Made by a program: the position numbers and the translations under genes. This document shows positions 1-12,291 of a stretch of DNA of 64,000 nt, one piece after another (position 1 is the stretch's first letter; the number at the start of each line of letters is the position of its first letter). The DNA lies in NCBI GenBank assembly GCA_026874595.1, contig CM049315.1, positions 63,795,389 to 63,859,388 of the forward strand, given 5' to 3'. The notes under the pieces were generated by a model. It had not been told where the DNA came from, did no database searches, and was given only the letters and a program-made list of their open reading frames with translations. This DNA is from Sipunculus nudus (Eukaryota; Annelida; Sipuncula; Golfingiida; Sipunculidae).

Positions 1-1458
1 CAGAAGCTCCATTAGGCCATTTAGAACCGGATACAAACATCCATCTCGCCGAAATCAGCTAGGTTTTTGGCTAATTCAGGAACGTGTGTTGTGCAAAAAT
101 TACAGATTTCAATTGCAAAAGAAGCAATTCAGAAGCTTCATTAGGCCGTTTAGAATCAGATACAAACGTCTTTTACGACGAAATCAGCTCGGTTTTTTCC
201 TAATACAAGATCGTGATTTGTGCAGAAACGGCTAATATAAACTGCGATAGAAGCGTTTAAATAGCTTCATTAGGCCATTTAGAAATTGGTAAAAACGTCG
301 CTCTTGCTGAAATCAGATCGGTTTTCGCGTAGTACAAGATCGTGTCTTGTGCAATGATCACCGATTTAAACTGCGAAAGAAGCCTTTTAGAAGCTTCATC
401 AGGCCATTAACAACCAGTTAGAAACGTCGTTTTTGCTGAAATCAGCTCGATTTTCTTGCGTAATGCAAGATCGTGTTTGTGCAAATATTGCAGATTTAAA
501 TTGTAAAAGAATCAATTCAGGAGCTTTATTAGACCATTTAGATCCAGATACCAACGTCTTTTTCGCCGAAATCAGCTCGTTTTTGCGTAATACAAGACCG
601 TGTTTTGTGCAAAGATGACCGATTTAAACTGCCAAGGAAGCCTTTTAGAAGCTTCATCAGGCCATTAAGAACCAGTTAGCAACGTCGTTTTTGCTGAAAT
701 CAGCTCGATTTTTTGCGTAATACAAAATCGTGTGTTGTTCAAAGATGACCGATTTAAACTGCTTAAGAAGCGGTTTAGAAGCTTCATCAGGCCATTGAGA
801 ACCAGTTAGAAACGTCTTTTACGCCGAAATCAGCTCGTTTTTTTCGTAATACAAGATCGTGATTTGTGCAGAAACGGCTGATTTAAACTGCGATAGAAGC
901 GTTTTAATAGCTTCATTAGGCCATTTAGAAATTGGTAAAATCGTCGCTCTTGCTGAAATCAGATCGGTTTTTGCGTAATACAAGATCGTGTTTTGTGCAA
1001 AGATGACCGATTTAAACTGCTAAAGAAGCGTTTTAGAAGCTTCATCAGGCCACTAAGAACCAGTTAGAAACGTCTTTTACGCCGAAGTCAGCTCGTTTTT
1101 TTCGTAATACAAGATCGTGATTTGTGCAGAAACGGCTGATTTAAACTGCAATAGAAGCGTTTTAATAGCTTCATTAGGCCATTTAGAAATTGGTAAAAAC
1201 GTCGCTCTTGCTGAAATCAGATCGGTTTTCGCGTAATACAACATCGTGTTGTGCAAAATAGAAGATTAAAATTGCAAAAGAAGCAATTCAGAAGCTCCAT
1301 TAGGCCATTTAGAACCGGGTACAAACATCGATCTCGCCGAAATCAGATAGGTTTTTGGCTATTTCAGGAACGTGTGTTGTGCAAATATTACAGATTTCAA
1401 TTGCAAAAGAAGCAATTCAGAAGCTTCATTAGGCCGTTTAGAATCAGATACAAACGTC
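1..1458 (+). repeat. Repeated 1.46-kb block, copy 1 of 4 (5' truncated by window)
   Basis: It starts inside an a monomer and runs through b, c, g, h, i and following monomers. It matches 6027-7484 at a constant offset of 6,026 and diverges near 1459, where CGTCTGTTACG replaces CGTCTTTTACG. The same block recurs at 15039 (offset a further 9,012) and 19420 (a further 4,381), although those copies diverge earlier at their right ends. Private differences from the 6027 copy are few, for example CATTAACAACC near 415 against CATTAAGAACC. Confidence 0.85.
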
Positions 1459-2243
1459 TGTTACGACGAAATCAGCTCGGTTTTTTTCGTAATACAAGAT
1501 CGTGATTTGTGCAGAAACGGCTGAAATAAACTGCGATAGAAGCGTTTAAATAGCTTTATTAGGCCATTTAGAAATTGTTAAAAACGTCGCTTTTGCTGAA
1601 ATCAGATCGGTTTTTGCGTAATACAACATCGTGTTGTGCAAAATAGAAGATTAAAATTGCAAAAGAAGCAATTCAGAAGCTCCATTAGGCCATTTAGAAC
1701 CGGGTACAAACATCGATCTCGCCGAAATCAGCTAGGTTTTTGGCTAATTCAGCAACGTGTGTTGTGCAAAAATTACAGATTTCAATTGCAAAAGAAGCAA
1801 TTCAGAAGCTTCATTAGGCCGTTTAGAATCAGATACAAACGTCTTTTACGACGAAATCAGCTCGGTTTTTTCCTAATACAAGATCGTGATTTGTGCAGAA
1901 ACGGCTAATATAAACTGCGATAGAAGCGTTTAAATAGCTTCATTATGCCATTTAGAAATTGTTAAAAACGTCGCTTTTGCTGAAATCAGATCGGTTTTCG
2001 CTTAGTACAAGATCGTGTTGTGCAAAAGAGAAGATTAAAATCGCAAAAGAAGCAATTCAGAAGCTCCATTAGGCCATTTAGAACCGGGTACAAACATCGA
2101 TCTCGCCGAAATCAGCTAGGTTTTTCCCTAATTCATGATCGTGTGTTGTGCAAAAATTGCAGATTTAAATTGCAAAAGAAGCAATTCAGAAACTTTATTA
2201 GGCCGTTTAGAATAAGATACAAACGTCTTTTACGCCGAAATCA
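575..2243 (+). repeat. 1,669-bp tandem duplication, unit 1 (13 monomers)
   Basis: Bases 575-1350 match 2244-3019 at a constant offset of 1,669, which equals 13 monomers. The second copy starts with an in-register switch: the l/d-type monomer beginning near 2150 ends in CAGCTCGTTTTTGCG and continues into an i monomer, as at 575-600. The shared CAGCTCGTTTTT (one G fewer than the usual CTCGG) is the tell-tale variant. Confidence 0.75.
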
Positions 2244-3019
2244 GCTCGTTTTTGCGTAATACAAGACCGTGTTTTGTGCAAAGATGACCGATTTAAACTG
2301 CCAAGGAAGCCTTTTAGAAGCTTCATCAGGCCATTAAGAACCAGTTAGCAACGTCGTTTTTGCTGAAATCAGCTCGATTTTTTGCGTAATACAAAATCGT
2401 GTGTTGTGCAAAGATGACCGATTTAAACTGCTTAAGAAGCGTTTTAGAAGCTTCATCAGGCCATTGAGAACCAGTTAGAAACGTCTTTTACACCGAAATC
2501 AGCTCGTTTTTTTCGTAATACAAGATCGTGATTTGTGCAGAAACGGCTGATTTAAACTGCGATAGAAGCGTTTTAATAGCTTCATTAGGCCATTTAGAAA
2601 TTGGTAAAAACGTCGCTCTCGCTGAAATCAGATCGGTTTTTGCGTAATACAAGATAGTGTTTTGTGCAAAGATGACCAATTTAAACTGCTAAAGAAGCGT
2701 TTTAGAAGCTTCATCAGGCCACTAAGAACCAGTTAGAAACGTCTTTTACGCCGAAATCAGCCCGTTTTTTTCGTAATACAAGATCGTGATTTGTGCAGAA
2801 ACGGCTGATTTAAACTGCAATAGAAGCGTTTTAATAGCTTCATTAGGCCATTTAGAAATTGGTAAAAACGTCGCTCTTGCTGAAATCCGATCGGTTTTCG
2901 CGTAATACAACATCGTGTTGTGCAAAATAGAAGATTAAAATTGCAAAAGAAGCAATTCAGAAGCTCCATTAGGCCATTTAGAACCGGGTACAAACATCGA
3001 TCTCGCCGAAATCAGATAG
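2244..3019 (+). repeat. 1,669-bp tandem duplication, partial unit 2
   Basis: Copy of 575-1350. Homology ends where the a monomer at 2920 goes on with TTTTTGCCTAATTCAGG, while the one at 1251 has TTTTTGGCTATTTCAGG. From there the sequence enters the l-type monomers that lead to the k marker at 3284. Confidence 0.7.
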
Positions 3020-3283
3020 GTTTTTGCCTAATTCAGGAACGTGTGTTGTGCAAAAATTACAGATTTAAATTGCAAAAGAAGCAATTCAGAAGCTCCATTA
3101 GGCCATTTAGAACCGGGTACAAACATCGATCTCGCCGAAATCAGCTAGGTTTTTGCCTAATTCATGATCGTGTGTTGTGCAAAAATTGCAGATTTAAATT
3201 GCGAAAGAAGCAATTCAGAAGCTTCATTAGGCCGTTTAGAACCAGATACAAACATCTTTTACGCCGAAATCAGCTCGGTTTTT

Positions 3284-3671
3284 GCGTAATACAAAATCGT
3301 GTGTTGTGCAAACATGACCGATTTAAACTTGGAAAGAAGCGATTCAATAGCTTTATTAGTCGACTTAAAACCCGTTACAACCGTCGTTTTCGCTGAAATA
3401 AGCTCGGTTTTTGCGTAGTACAAGATCGTGTGTTGGGCAAATATCACCGATTTAAACTGCGAGAGAAGAGATTCAATAGCTTCATAAGGCGACTTATAAC
3501 CCGTTACAACCGTCGTTTTCGCCGAAATAAGCTCGGTTTTGCGTAGTACAAGATCGTGTGTTGGGCAAATATCACCGATTAAAACTGCTAAATAAGCATT
3601 TTAGAAACTTCATCAGGCCATTAAGAACCAGTTAGAAACGGCGTTTTTGCTGAAATCAGCTCGATTTTTTT
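3284..3671 (+). repeat. k-type marker trimer, copy 1; start of super-HOR copy A
   Basis: Three monomers that occur only three times in the window. The first has TTTAAACTTGGAAAG and a TTATTAGTCGACTT segment; the next two carry TGTTGGGCAAATATC in place of TTGTGCAAAG. They are the most diverged monomers seen and anchor the roughly 9-kb unit. This copy differs from the others by CTTGG instead of CTGGG near 3328. Confidence 0.9.
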
Positions 3672-3672
3672 A

Positions 3673-4298
3673 GCGTAATATAAGATCGTGTTTGTGCAAA
3701 AATGACCGATTTAAACTGCAAAAGAAGAGTTTAAGAAGCTTCAATAGGCCACTTCAAACCAGTTACAAAGATCTTTTTTGCCGAAATCGACTCGGATTTT
3801 GCGTTATAATAGATCATGATTTGTGCAGAAATGGCCAGATTAAACTGCGAAAGAAGCGTTTCAGAAACTTCATTAGGCGACTTAAAACCCGTTACAAAAG
3901 TCGTTTTTGCCGCAGTCAGCTCGGTTTTCGAGTACTACAAGATCGTGAGTTGTGCAAAAATGGCCGTTTAAATTGCAAATGAAGCGTTTTAATAGCTTCA
4001 TCAGGCCATTTAAAACAAGTTACAAACGTCGTTTTTGCCGAAATCAGCAAGGTTTTCGCTTAATACAAGATCGCAGATTTAAATTGCAAAAGAATCAATT
4101 CAGGAGCTTTATTAGGCCATTTAGAACCAGATACCAACGTCTTTTTCGCCGAAATCAGATCGGTTTTTGCGTAATACAAGACCGTGTTTTGTGCAAAGAT
4201 GACCGATTTCAACTGCCAAGGAAGCCTTTTAGAAGCTTCATCAGGCCATTAAGAACAAGTTAGCAACGTCGTTTTTGCTGAAATCAGCTCGATTTTTT
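3673..4298 (+). repeat. Cassette variant lacking g, with a 111-bp truncated h monomer, copy 1
   Basis: Order d'-e-f-(h)-i. At 4058 the f monomer is followed by TACAAGATCGCAGATTTAAA: the g monomer is absent and the h monomer lacks the 17 bases normally found between AGATCG and CAGATTT. This leaves a 111-bp monomer that is out of register with the rest. Here d' has GTGCAAAAATGACC and e has GATCATGATTTG, unlike the main cassette. Confidence 0.85.
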
Positions 4299-4555
4299 GC
4301 GTAACACAAAATCGTGTGTTGTGCAAAGATGACCGATTTAAACTGCTAAAGAAGCGTTTTAGAAGCTTCATCAGGCCATTAAGAACCAGTTAGAAACGTC
4401 TTTTACGCCGAAATCAGCTCGTTTTTTCGTAATACAAGATCGTGATTTGTGCAGAAACGGCTGATTTAAACTGCGATAGAAGCATTTTAATAGCTTCATT
4501 AGGCCATTTAGAAATTGGTAAAAACGTCGCTCTTGCAGAAATCAGATCGGTTTTC

Positions 4556-5323
4556 GCGTAATACAACATCGTGTTGTGCAAAATAGAAGATTAAAATTGC
4601 AAAAGAAGCAATTCAGAAGCTCCATTAGGCCATTTAGAACCGGGTACAAACATCGATCTCGCCGAAATCAGCTAGGTTTTTGGCTAATTCAGGAACGTGT
4701 GTTGTGCAAAAATTACAGATTTCAATTGCAAAAGAAGCAATTCAAAAGCTTCATTAGGCCGTTTAGATTCAGATACAAACGTCTGTTACGACGAAATCAG
4801 CTCGGTTTTTTCGTAATACAAGATCGTGATTTGTGCAGAAACGGCTGAAATAAACTGCGATAGAAGCGTTTAAATAGCTTCATTAGGCCATTTAGAAATT
4901 GTTAAAAACGTCGCTTTTGCTGAAATCAGATCGGTTTTCGCGTAATACAACATCGTGTTGTGCAAAATAGAAGATTAAAATTGCAAAAGAAGCAATTCAG
5001 AAGCTCCATTAGGCAATTTAGAAGCGGGTACAAACATCGATCTCGCCGAAATCAGCTAGGTTTTTGGCTAATTCAGGAACGTGTGTTGTGCAAAAATTAC
5101 AGATTTCAATTGCAAAAGAAGCAATTCAGAAGCTTCATTAGGCCGTTTAGAATCAGATACAAACGTCTTTTACGACGAAATCAGCTCGGTTTTTTCCTAA
5201 TACAAGATCGTGATTTGTGCAGAAACGGCTAATACAAACTGCGATAGAAGCGTTTAAATAGCTTCATTATGCCATTTAGAAATTGTTAAAAACGTCGCTT
5301 TTGCTGAAATCAGATCGGTTTTC
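4556..5323 (+). repeat. Two tandem a-b-c trimers of exactly 384 bp
   Basis: a, b and c monomers follow each other twice, with starts at 4556 and 4940 and the next unit at 5324. The b monomer of the first trimer has AATTCAAAAGCTTC and TTTAGATTCAG; the a monomer of the second has the paired variants AGGCAATTTAGAAGCGGG. Copies are at 13566-14333, and the second trimer also lies at 18332. Confidence 0.85.
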
Positions 5324-6026
5324 GCTTAGTACAAGATCGTGTTGTGCAAAAAGAGAAGATTAAAATTGCAAAAGAAGCAATTCAGAAGCTCCATTAGGCC
5401 CTTTAGAACCGGGTACAAACATCGATCTCGCCGAAATCAGCTCGATTTTTTTTGCGTAATGCAAGATCGTGTTTGTGCAAATATTGCAGATTTAAATTGC
5501 AAAAGAATCAATTCAGGAGCTTTATTAGGCCATTTAAAACCAGATACCAACGTCTTTTCCGCCGAAATCAGCTCGGTTTTTGCGTAATACAAGACCGTGT
5601 TTTGTGCAAAGATGACCGATTTAAACTGCCAAGGAAGCCTTTTAGAAGCTTCATCAGGCCATCAAAAACCAGTTAGTAACGTCGTTTTTGCTGAAATCAG
5701 CTCGATTTTTTGCGTAATACAAAATCGTGTGTTGTGCAAAGATGACCGATTTAAACTGCTAAAGAAGCGTTTTAGAAGCTTCATCAGGCCATTAAGAACC
5801 AGTTAGAAACGTCTTTTACGCCGAAATCAGCTCTTTTTTTCGTAATACATGATCGTGATTTGTGCAGAAACGGCTGATTTAAACTGCGATAGAAGCGTTT
5901 TAATAGCTTCATTAGGCCATTTAGAAATTGGTAAAAACGTCGCTCTTGCTGAAATCAGATCGGTTTTCGCGTAATACAACATCGTGTTGTGCAAAATAGA
6001 AGATTAAAATTCCAAAAGAAGCAATT

Positions 6027-7484
6027 CAGAAGCTCCATTAGGCCATTTAGAACCGGATACAAACATCCATCTCGCCGAAATCAGCTAGGTTTTTGGCTAA
6101 TTCAGGAACGTGTGTTGTGCAAAAATTACAGATTTCAATTGCAAAAGAAGCAATTCAGAAGCTTCATTAGGCCGTTTAGAATCAGATACAAACGTCTTTT
6201 ACGACGAAATCAGCTCGGTTTTTTCCTAATACAAGATCGTGATTTGTGCAGAAACGGCTAATAAAAACTGCGATAGAAGCGTTTAAATAGCTTCATTAGG
6301 CCATTTAGAAATTGGTAAAAACGTCGCTCTTGCTGAAATCAGATCGGTTTTCGCGTAGTACAAGATCGTGTCTTGTGCAATGATCACCGATTTAAACTGC
6401 GAAAGAAGCCTTTTAGAAGCTTCATCAGGCCATTAAGAACCAGTTAGAAACGTCGTTTTTGCTGAAATCAGCTCGATTTTCTTGCGTAATGCAAGATCGT
6501 GTTTGTGCAAATATTGCAGATTTAAATTGTAAAAGAATCAATTCAGGAGCTTTATTAGACCATTTAGATCCAGATACCAACGTCTTTTTCGCCGAAATCA
6601 GCTCGTTTTTGCGTAATACAAGACCATGTTTTGTGCAAAGATGACCGATTTAAACTGCCAAGGAAGCCTTTTAGAAGCTTCATCAGGCCATTAAGAACCA
6701 GTTAGCAACGTCGTTTTTGCTGAAATCAGCTCGATTTTTTGCGTAATACAAAATCGTGTGTTGTGCAAAGATGACCGATTTAAACTGCTTAAGAAGCGGT
6801 TTAGAAGCTTCATCAGGCCATTGAGAACCAGTTAGAAACGTCTTTTACGCCGAAATCAGCTCGTTTTTTTCGTAATACAAGATCGTGATTTGTGCAGAAA
6901 CGGCTGATTTAAACTGCGATAGAAACGTTTTAATAGCTTCATTAGGCCATTTAGAAATTGGTAAAATCGTCGCTCTTGCTGAAATCAGATCGGTTTTTGC
7001 GTAATACAAGATCGTGTTTTGTGCAAAGATGACCGATTTAAACTGCTAAAGAAGCGTTTTAGAAGCTTCATCAGGCCACTGAGAACCAGTTAGAAACGTC
7101 TTTTACGCCGAAGTCAGCTCGTTTTTTTCGTAATACAAGATCGTGATTTGTGCAGAAACGGCTGATTTAAACTGCAATAGAAGCGTTTTAATAGCTTCAT
7201 TAGGCCATTTAGAAATTGGTAAAAACGTCGCTCTTGCTGAAATCAGATCGGTTTTCGCGTAATACAACATCGTGTTGTGCAAAATAGAAGATTAAAATTG
7301 CAAAAGAAGCAATTCAGAAGCTCCATTAGGCCATTTAGAACCGGGTACAAACATCGATCTCGCCGAAATCAGATAGGTTTTTGGCTATTTCAGGAACGTG
7401 TGTTGTGCAAATATTACAGATTTCAATTGCAAAAGAAGCAATTCAGAAGCTTCATTAGGCCGTTTAGAATCAGATACAAACGTC
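6027..7484 (+). repeat. Repeated 1.46-kb block, copy 2 of 4
   Basis: Matches 1-1458 (offset 6,026). It includes the H-box variant TTTAAATTGTAAAAG with GGAGCTTTATTAGACC near 6540 that also marks the copies at 537, 15549 and 19930. Private changes include GACCATG near 6624 and CTAATAAAAAC near 6260. Confidence 0.85.
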
Positions 7485-9583
7485 TTTTACGACGAAATCA
7501 GCTCGGTTTTTTCCTAATACAAGATCGTGATTTGTGCAGAAACGGCTGATATAAACTGCGATAGAAGCGTTTAAATAGCTTCATTAGGCCATTTAGAAAT
7601 TGTTAAAAACGTCGCTTTTGCTGAAATCAGATCGGTTTGCGCGTAGTACAAGATCGTGTTGTGCAAAATAGAAGATTAAAATTGCAAAAGAAGCAATTCA
7701 GAAGCTCCATTAGGCCATTTAGAACCTGGTACAAACATCGATCTCGTCTAAATCAGATTGGTTTTTTGCCTAATTCATGATCGTGTGTTGTGCAAAAATT
7801 GCAGATTTAAATTGCAAAAGAAGCAATTCAGAAGCTTCATTCGGCCGTTTAGAACCAGATACAAACATCTTTTACGCCGAAATCAGCTCGGTTTTTGCGT
7901 AATACAAGATCGTGTTTTGTGCAAAGATGACCGATTTAAACTGCAAAAGAAGCGTTTAAGAAGCTTTATCAGGCCATTAAGAATCAGTTAGGAACGTCGT
8001 TTTTGCTGACATCAGCTCGGTTTTTTTTTGCGTAATATAAGATCGTGTGTTGTGCAAAGATGATGATTTAAACTGCAAAAGAAGCGTTTGAGAAACTTCA
8101 TTAGGCCATTTAGAACCAGTTAAAAATGTCGTTTTTTTGCCGAAATCAGCTCGGTTTTTGCGTAATATAGAATCCTGTTTTGTGCAAAATGGCCAATTTA
8201 AACTGCGATAGAAGCGTTTTAATAGCTTCATTAGGCCATTTAGAAATTGGTAAAAACGTCGCTCTTGCGGAAATCAAATCGGTTTTCGCGTAATACAACA
8301 TCGTGTTGTGCAAAATAGAAGATTAAAATTGCAAAAGAAGCAATTCAGAAGCTCCATTAGGCCATTTAGAACCGGGTACAAACATCGATCTCGCCGAAAT
8401 CAGCTAGGTTTTTGGCTAATTCAGGAACGTGTGTTGTGCAAAAATTACAGATTTCAATTGCAAAAGAAGCAATTCAGAAGCTTCATTAGGCCGTTTAGAA
8501 TCAGATGCAAACGTCTTTTACGACGAAATCAGCTCGGTTTTTTCGTAATACAAGATCGTGATTTGTGCAGAAACGGCTAATATAAACTGCGATAGAAGCG
8601 TTTAAATAGCTTCATTATGCCATTTAGAAATTGTTAAAAACGTCGCTTTTGCTGAAATCAGATCGGTTTTCGCATAGTACAAGGTCGTGTTGTGCAAAAG
8701 AGAAGATTAAAATTGCAAAAGAAGCAATTCAGAAGCTCCATTAGGCCATTTAGAACCGGGTACAAACATCGATCTCGCCGAAATCAGCTAGGTTTTTCCC
8801 TAATTCATGATCGTGTGTTGTGCAAAAATTGCAGATTTAAATTGCAAAAGAAGCAATTCAGAAACTTTATTAGGCCGTTTAGAATCAGATACAAACGTCT
8901 TTTACGCCGAAATCAGCTCGGTTTTTGCGTAATACAAGATCGTGTTTTGTGCAAAGATGACCGATTTAAACTGCGAAAGAAGCGTTTTAAAAGCTTCATC
9001 AGGCCATTAAGAACCAGTTAGCAACGTCGTTTTTGCTGAAATCAGTTCGGTTTTTTTTTGCGTAATTCAAAATCGTCTGTTGTGCAAAGATGACGGATTT
9101 AAACTGCTAAAGAAGCGTTTTAGAAGCTTCATCAGGCAATTAAGAAGTTAGAAACGTCGTTTTTGCTAAAATCAGCTCGATTTTTTAGCGTAATATAAGA
9201 TGGTGTTTGTCCAAAGATGACCGATTTAAACTGCAAAAGAAGCAATTCAGAAGCTCCATCAGGCCATTAAGAACCTGGTACAAACATCGATCTCGCCTAA
9301 ATCAGCTGGGTTTTTTGCCTAATTTATGATCGTGTGTTATGCAAAAATTGCAGATTTAAATTGCAAAAGAAGCATTTCAGAAGCTTCATTAGGCCGTTTA
9401 GAACCAGATACAAACATCTTTTACGCCGAAATCAGCTCGGTTTTTGCGTAATACAAGATCGTGTTTTGTGCAAAGATGACCGATTTAAACTGCAAAAGAA
9501 GCGTTTAAGAAGCTTTTTCAGGCCATTAAGAATCAGTTAGGAACGTCGTTTTTGCTGAAATCAGCTCGGTTTTTTTTTTTTTT
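7485..9583 (+). repeat. Mixed j-containing section of copy A
   Basis: Monomers c, a, l, d, a TGATGATTTAAAC type, j-like (TATAGAATCC near 8166), c, a, b, c, a, l, d and others, ending in the longest T run of the window (T14, 9570-9583). Counterparts are 16.5-18.06 kb and 20.9-22.45 kb (shortened) and, at an offset near 27,183, 34.6-36.2 kb. No unique sequence was found. Confidence 0.75.
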
Positions 9584-10874
9584 GCGTAATATAAGATCGT
9601 GTGTTGTGCAAAGATGATGATTTAAACTGCAAAAGAAGCGTTTGAGAAACTTCATTAGGCCATTTAGAACCAGTTACAAATGTTGTTTTTTTTGCCGAAA
9701 TCAGCTCGGTTTTTCCGTAATATAGGATCCTGTTTTGTGCAAAATGGCCGATTTAAACTGCGATAGAAGCGTTTTAATAGCTTCATTAGGCCATTTAGAA
9801 ATTGGTAAAAACGTCGCTCTTGTGGAAATCAAATCGGTTTTCGCGTAATACAACATCGTGTTGTGCAAAATAGAAGATTAAAATTGCAAAAGAAGCAATT
9901 CAGAAGCTCCATTAGGCCATTTAGAACCGGGTACAAACATCGATCTCGCCGAAATCAGCTAGGTTTTTGGCTAATTCAGGAACGTGTGTTGTGCAAAAAT
10001 TACAGATTTCAATTGCAAAAGAAGCAATTCAGAAGCTTCATTAGGCCGTTTAGAATCAGATACAAACGTCTTTTACGACGAAATCAGCTCGGTTTTTTCC
10101 TAATACAAGATCGTGATTTCTGCAGAAACGGCTAATATAAACTGCGATAGAAGCGTTTAAATAGCTTCATTATGCCATTTAGAAATTGTTAAAAACGTCG
10201 CTTTTGCTGAAATCAGATCGGTTTTCGCTTAGTACAAGATCGTGTTGTGCAAAAGAGAAGATTAAAATTGCAAAAGAAGCAATTCAGAAGCTCCATTAGG
10301 CCATTTAGAACCGGGTACAAACATCGATCTCGCCGAAATCAGCTAGGTTTTTCCCTAATTCATAATCGTGTGTTGTGCAAAAATTGCAGATTTAAATTGC
10401 AAAAGAAGCAATTCAGAAACTTTATTAGGCCGTTTAGAATCAGATACAAACGTCTTTTACGCCGAAATCAGCTCGGTTTTTGCGTAATACAAGATCGTGT
10501 TTTGTGCAAAGATGACCGATTTAAACTGCGAAAGAAGAGTTTTAAAAGCTTCATCAGGCCATTAAGAACCAGTTAGCAACGTCGTTTTTGCTGAAATCAG
10601 TTCGGTTTTTTTTGCGTAATTCAAAATCGTCTGTTGTGCAAAGATGACCGATTTAAACTGCTAAGGAAGCGTTTTAGAAGCTTCATCAGGCCATTAAGAA
10701 CCAGTTAGCAACGTCGTTTTTGCTGAAATCAGTTCGGTTTTTTTTTGCGTAATTCAAAATCGTCTGTTGTGCAAAGATGACCGATTTAAACTGCTAAAGA
10801 AGCGTTTTAGAAGCTTCATCAGGCAATTAAGAAGTTAGAAACGTCGTTTTTGCTAAAATCAGCTCGATTTTTTA

Positions 10875-11649
10875 GCGTAATATAAGATGGTGTTTGTCCA
10901 AATATGACCGATTTAAACTGCAAAAGAAGAGTTTAAGAAGCTTCAATAGGCCACTTAAAACCAGTTACAAAGATCTTTTTTGCCGAAATCGACTCGGTTT
11001 TTGCGTTATAATAGATCATGATCCGTGCAAAAATGGTCAGTTTCAACTGCGAAAGAAGCGTTTCAGAAACTTCATTAGGCGACTTAAAACCCGTTACAAT
11101 CGTCGTTTTCGTCGCAATCAGCTCGGTTTTCGCGTACTACAAGATCGTGTGTTGTGCAAAAATGGCCGTTTAAATTGCAAATGAAGCGTTTTAATAGCTT
11201 CATCAGGCCATTTAAAACAAGTTACAAACGTCGTTTTTGCCGAAATCAGCTCGGTTTTCGCTTTAAACAAGATCGTGTCTTGTGCAATGATCACCGATTT
11301 AAACTGTGAAAGAAGCGTTTTAGAAGCTTCATCAGGCCATTAAGAACCAGTTAGAAACGTCGTTTTTGCTGAAATCAGCTCGATTTTTTTTGCGTAATGC
11401 AAGATCGTGTTTGTGCAAATATTGCAGATTTAAATAGCAAAAGAATCAATTCAGGAGCTTTATTAGGCCATTTAAAACCAGATACCAACGTCTTTTCCGC
11501 TGAAATCAGCTCGGTTTTTGCGTAATACAAGACCGTGTTTTGTGCAAAGATGACCGATTTAAACTGCCAAGGAAGCCTTTTAGAAGCTTCATCAGGCCAT
11601 CAAAAACCAGTTAGTAACGTCGTTTTTGCTGAAATCAGCTCGATTTTTT
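10875..11649 (+). repeat. Six-monomer cassette d'-e-f-g-h-i, copy in A
   Basis: Reference copy of the module (775 bp). d' has GTGTTTGTCCAAA, e has GATCATGATCCG (a 10-bp palindrome GATCATGATC), f has AAATGGCCGTTTAAA, g has CTTGTGCAATGATCACC, h has AAATATTGCAGAT, i has CTGCCAAGGAAGCC. Private here: CCAAATATGACC in d' and TTTAAATAGCAAAAG in h. Confidence 0.85.
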
Positions 11650-12291
11650 GCGTAATACAAGATAGTGTTTTGTGCAAAGATGACCGATTTAAACTGCTAA
11701 AGAAGCGTTTTAGAAGCTTCATCAGGCCACTAAGAACCAGTTAGAAACGTCTTTTACGCCGAAATCAGCTCGTTTTTTTCGTAATACAAGATCGTGATTT
11801 GTGCAGAAACGGCTGATTTAAACTGCGATAGAAGTGTTTTAATAGCTTCATTAGGCCATTTAGAAATTGGTAAAAACGTCGCTCTTGCTGAAATCAGATC
11901 GGTTTTCGCGTAATACAACATCGTGTTGTGCAAAATAGAAGATTAAAATTCCAAAAGAAGCAATTCAGAAGCTCCATTAGGCCATTTAGAACCGGATACA
12001 AACATCCATCTCGCCGAAATCAGCTAGGATTTTGGCTAATTCAGGAACGTGTGTTGTGCAAAAATTACAGATTTAAATTGCAAAAGAATCAATTCAGAAG
12101 CTCCATTAGGCCATTTAGAACCGGGTACAAACATCGATCTCGCCGAAATCAGCTAGGTTTTTGCCTAATTCATGATCGTGTGTTGTGCAAAAATTGCAGA
12201 TTTAAATTGCAAAAGAAGCAATTCAGAAGCTTCATTAGGCCGTTTAGAACCAGATACAAACATCTTTTACGCCGAAATCAGCTCGGTTTTT

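Larger units (their letters stand above)
3284..12291 (+). repeat. ~9.0-kb super-higher-order repeat, copy A (complete)
   Basis: About 70 monomers from the first k marker to the second. It runs through the k trimer, the g-less cassette (3673), two a-b-c trimers (4556, 4940), h-i, the block at 6027, a mixed j-containing section (7485-9583), a d-rich section, a full cassette (10875) and l-type monomers. Corresponding positions recur at +9,008 to +9,012 as far as about 7.3 kb, then at +8,629 and +8,499 because copy B lost monomers. From 9.57 kb on they recur at about +12,878. Confidence 0.85.

Noticed and set aside
11000-11020. TATAAT-like promoter element in e monomers (GCGTTATAATAGATC)
   Set aside because: A single hexamer in an AT-rich repeat, with no paired -35 element and no downstream gene. 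It is simply part of the e subtype.
11010-11022. 10-bp palindrome GATCATGATC in e monomers as an operator or origin
   Set aside because: It arises from two substitutions on the ordinary GATCGTG segment, is absent from the older e variants (GATCATGATTTG) and has no supporting context.
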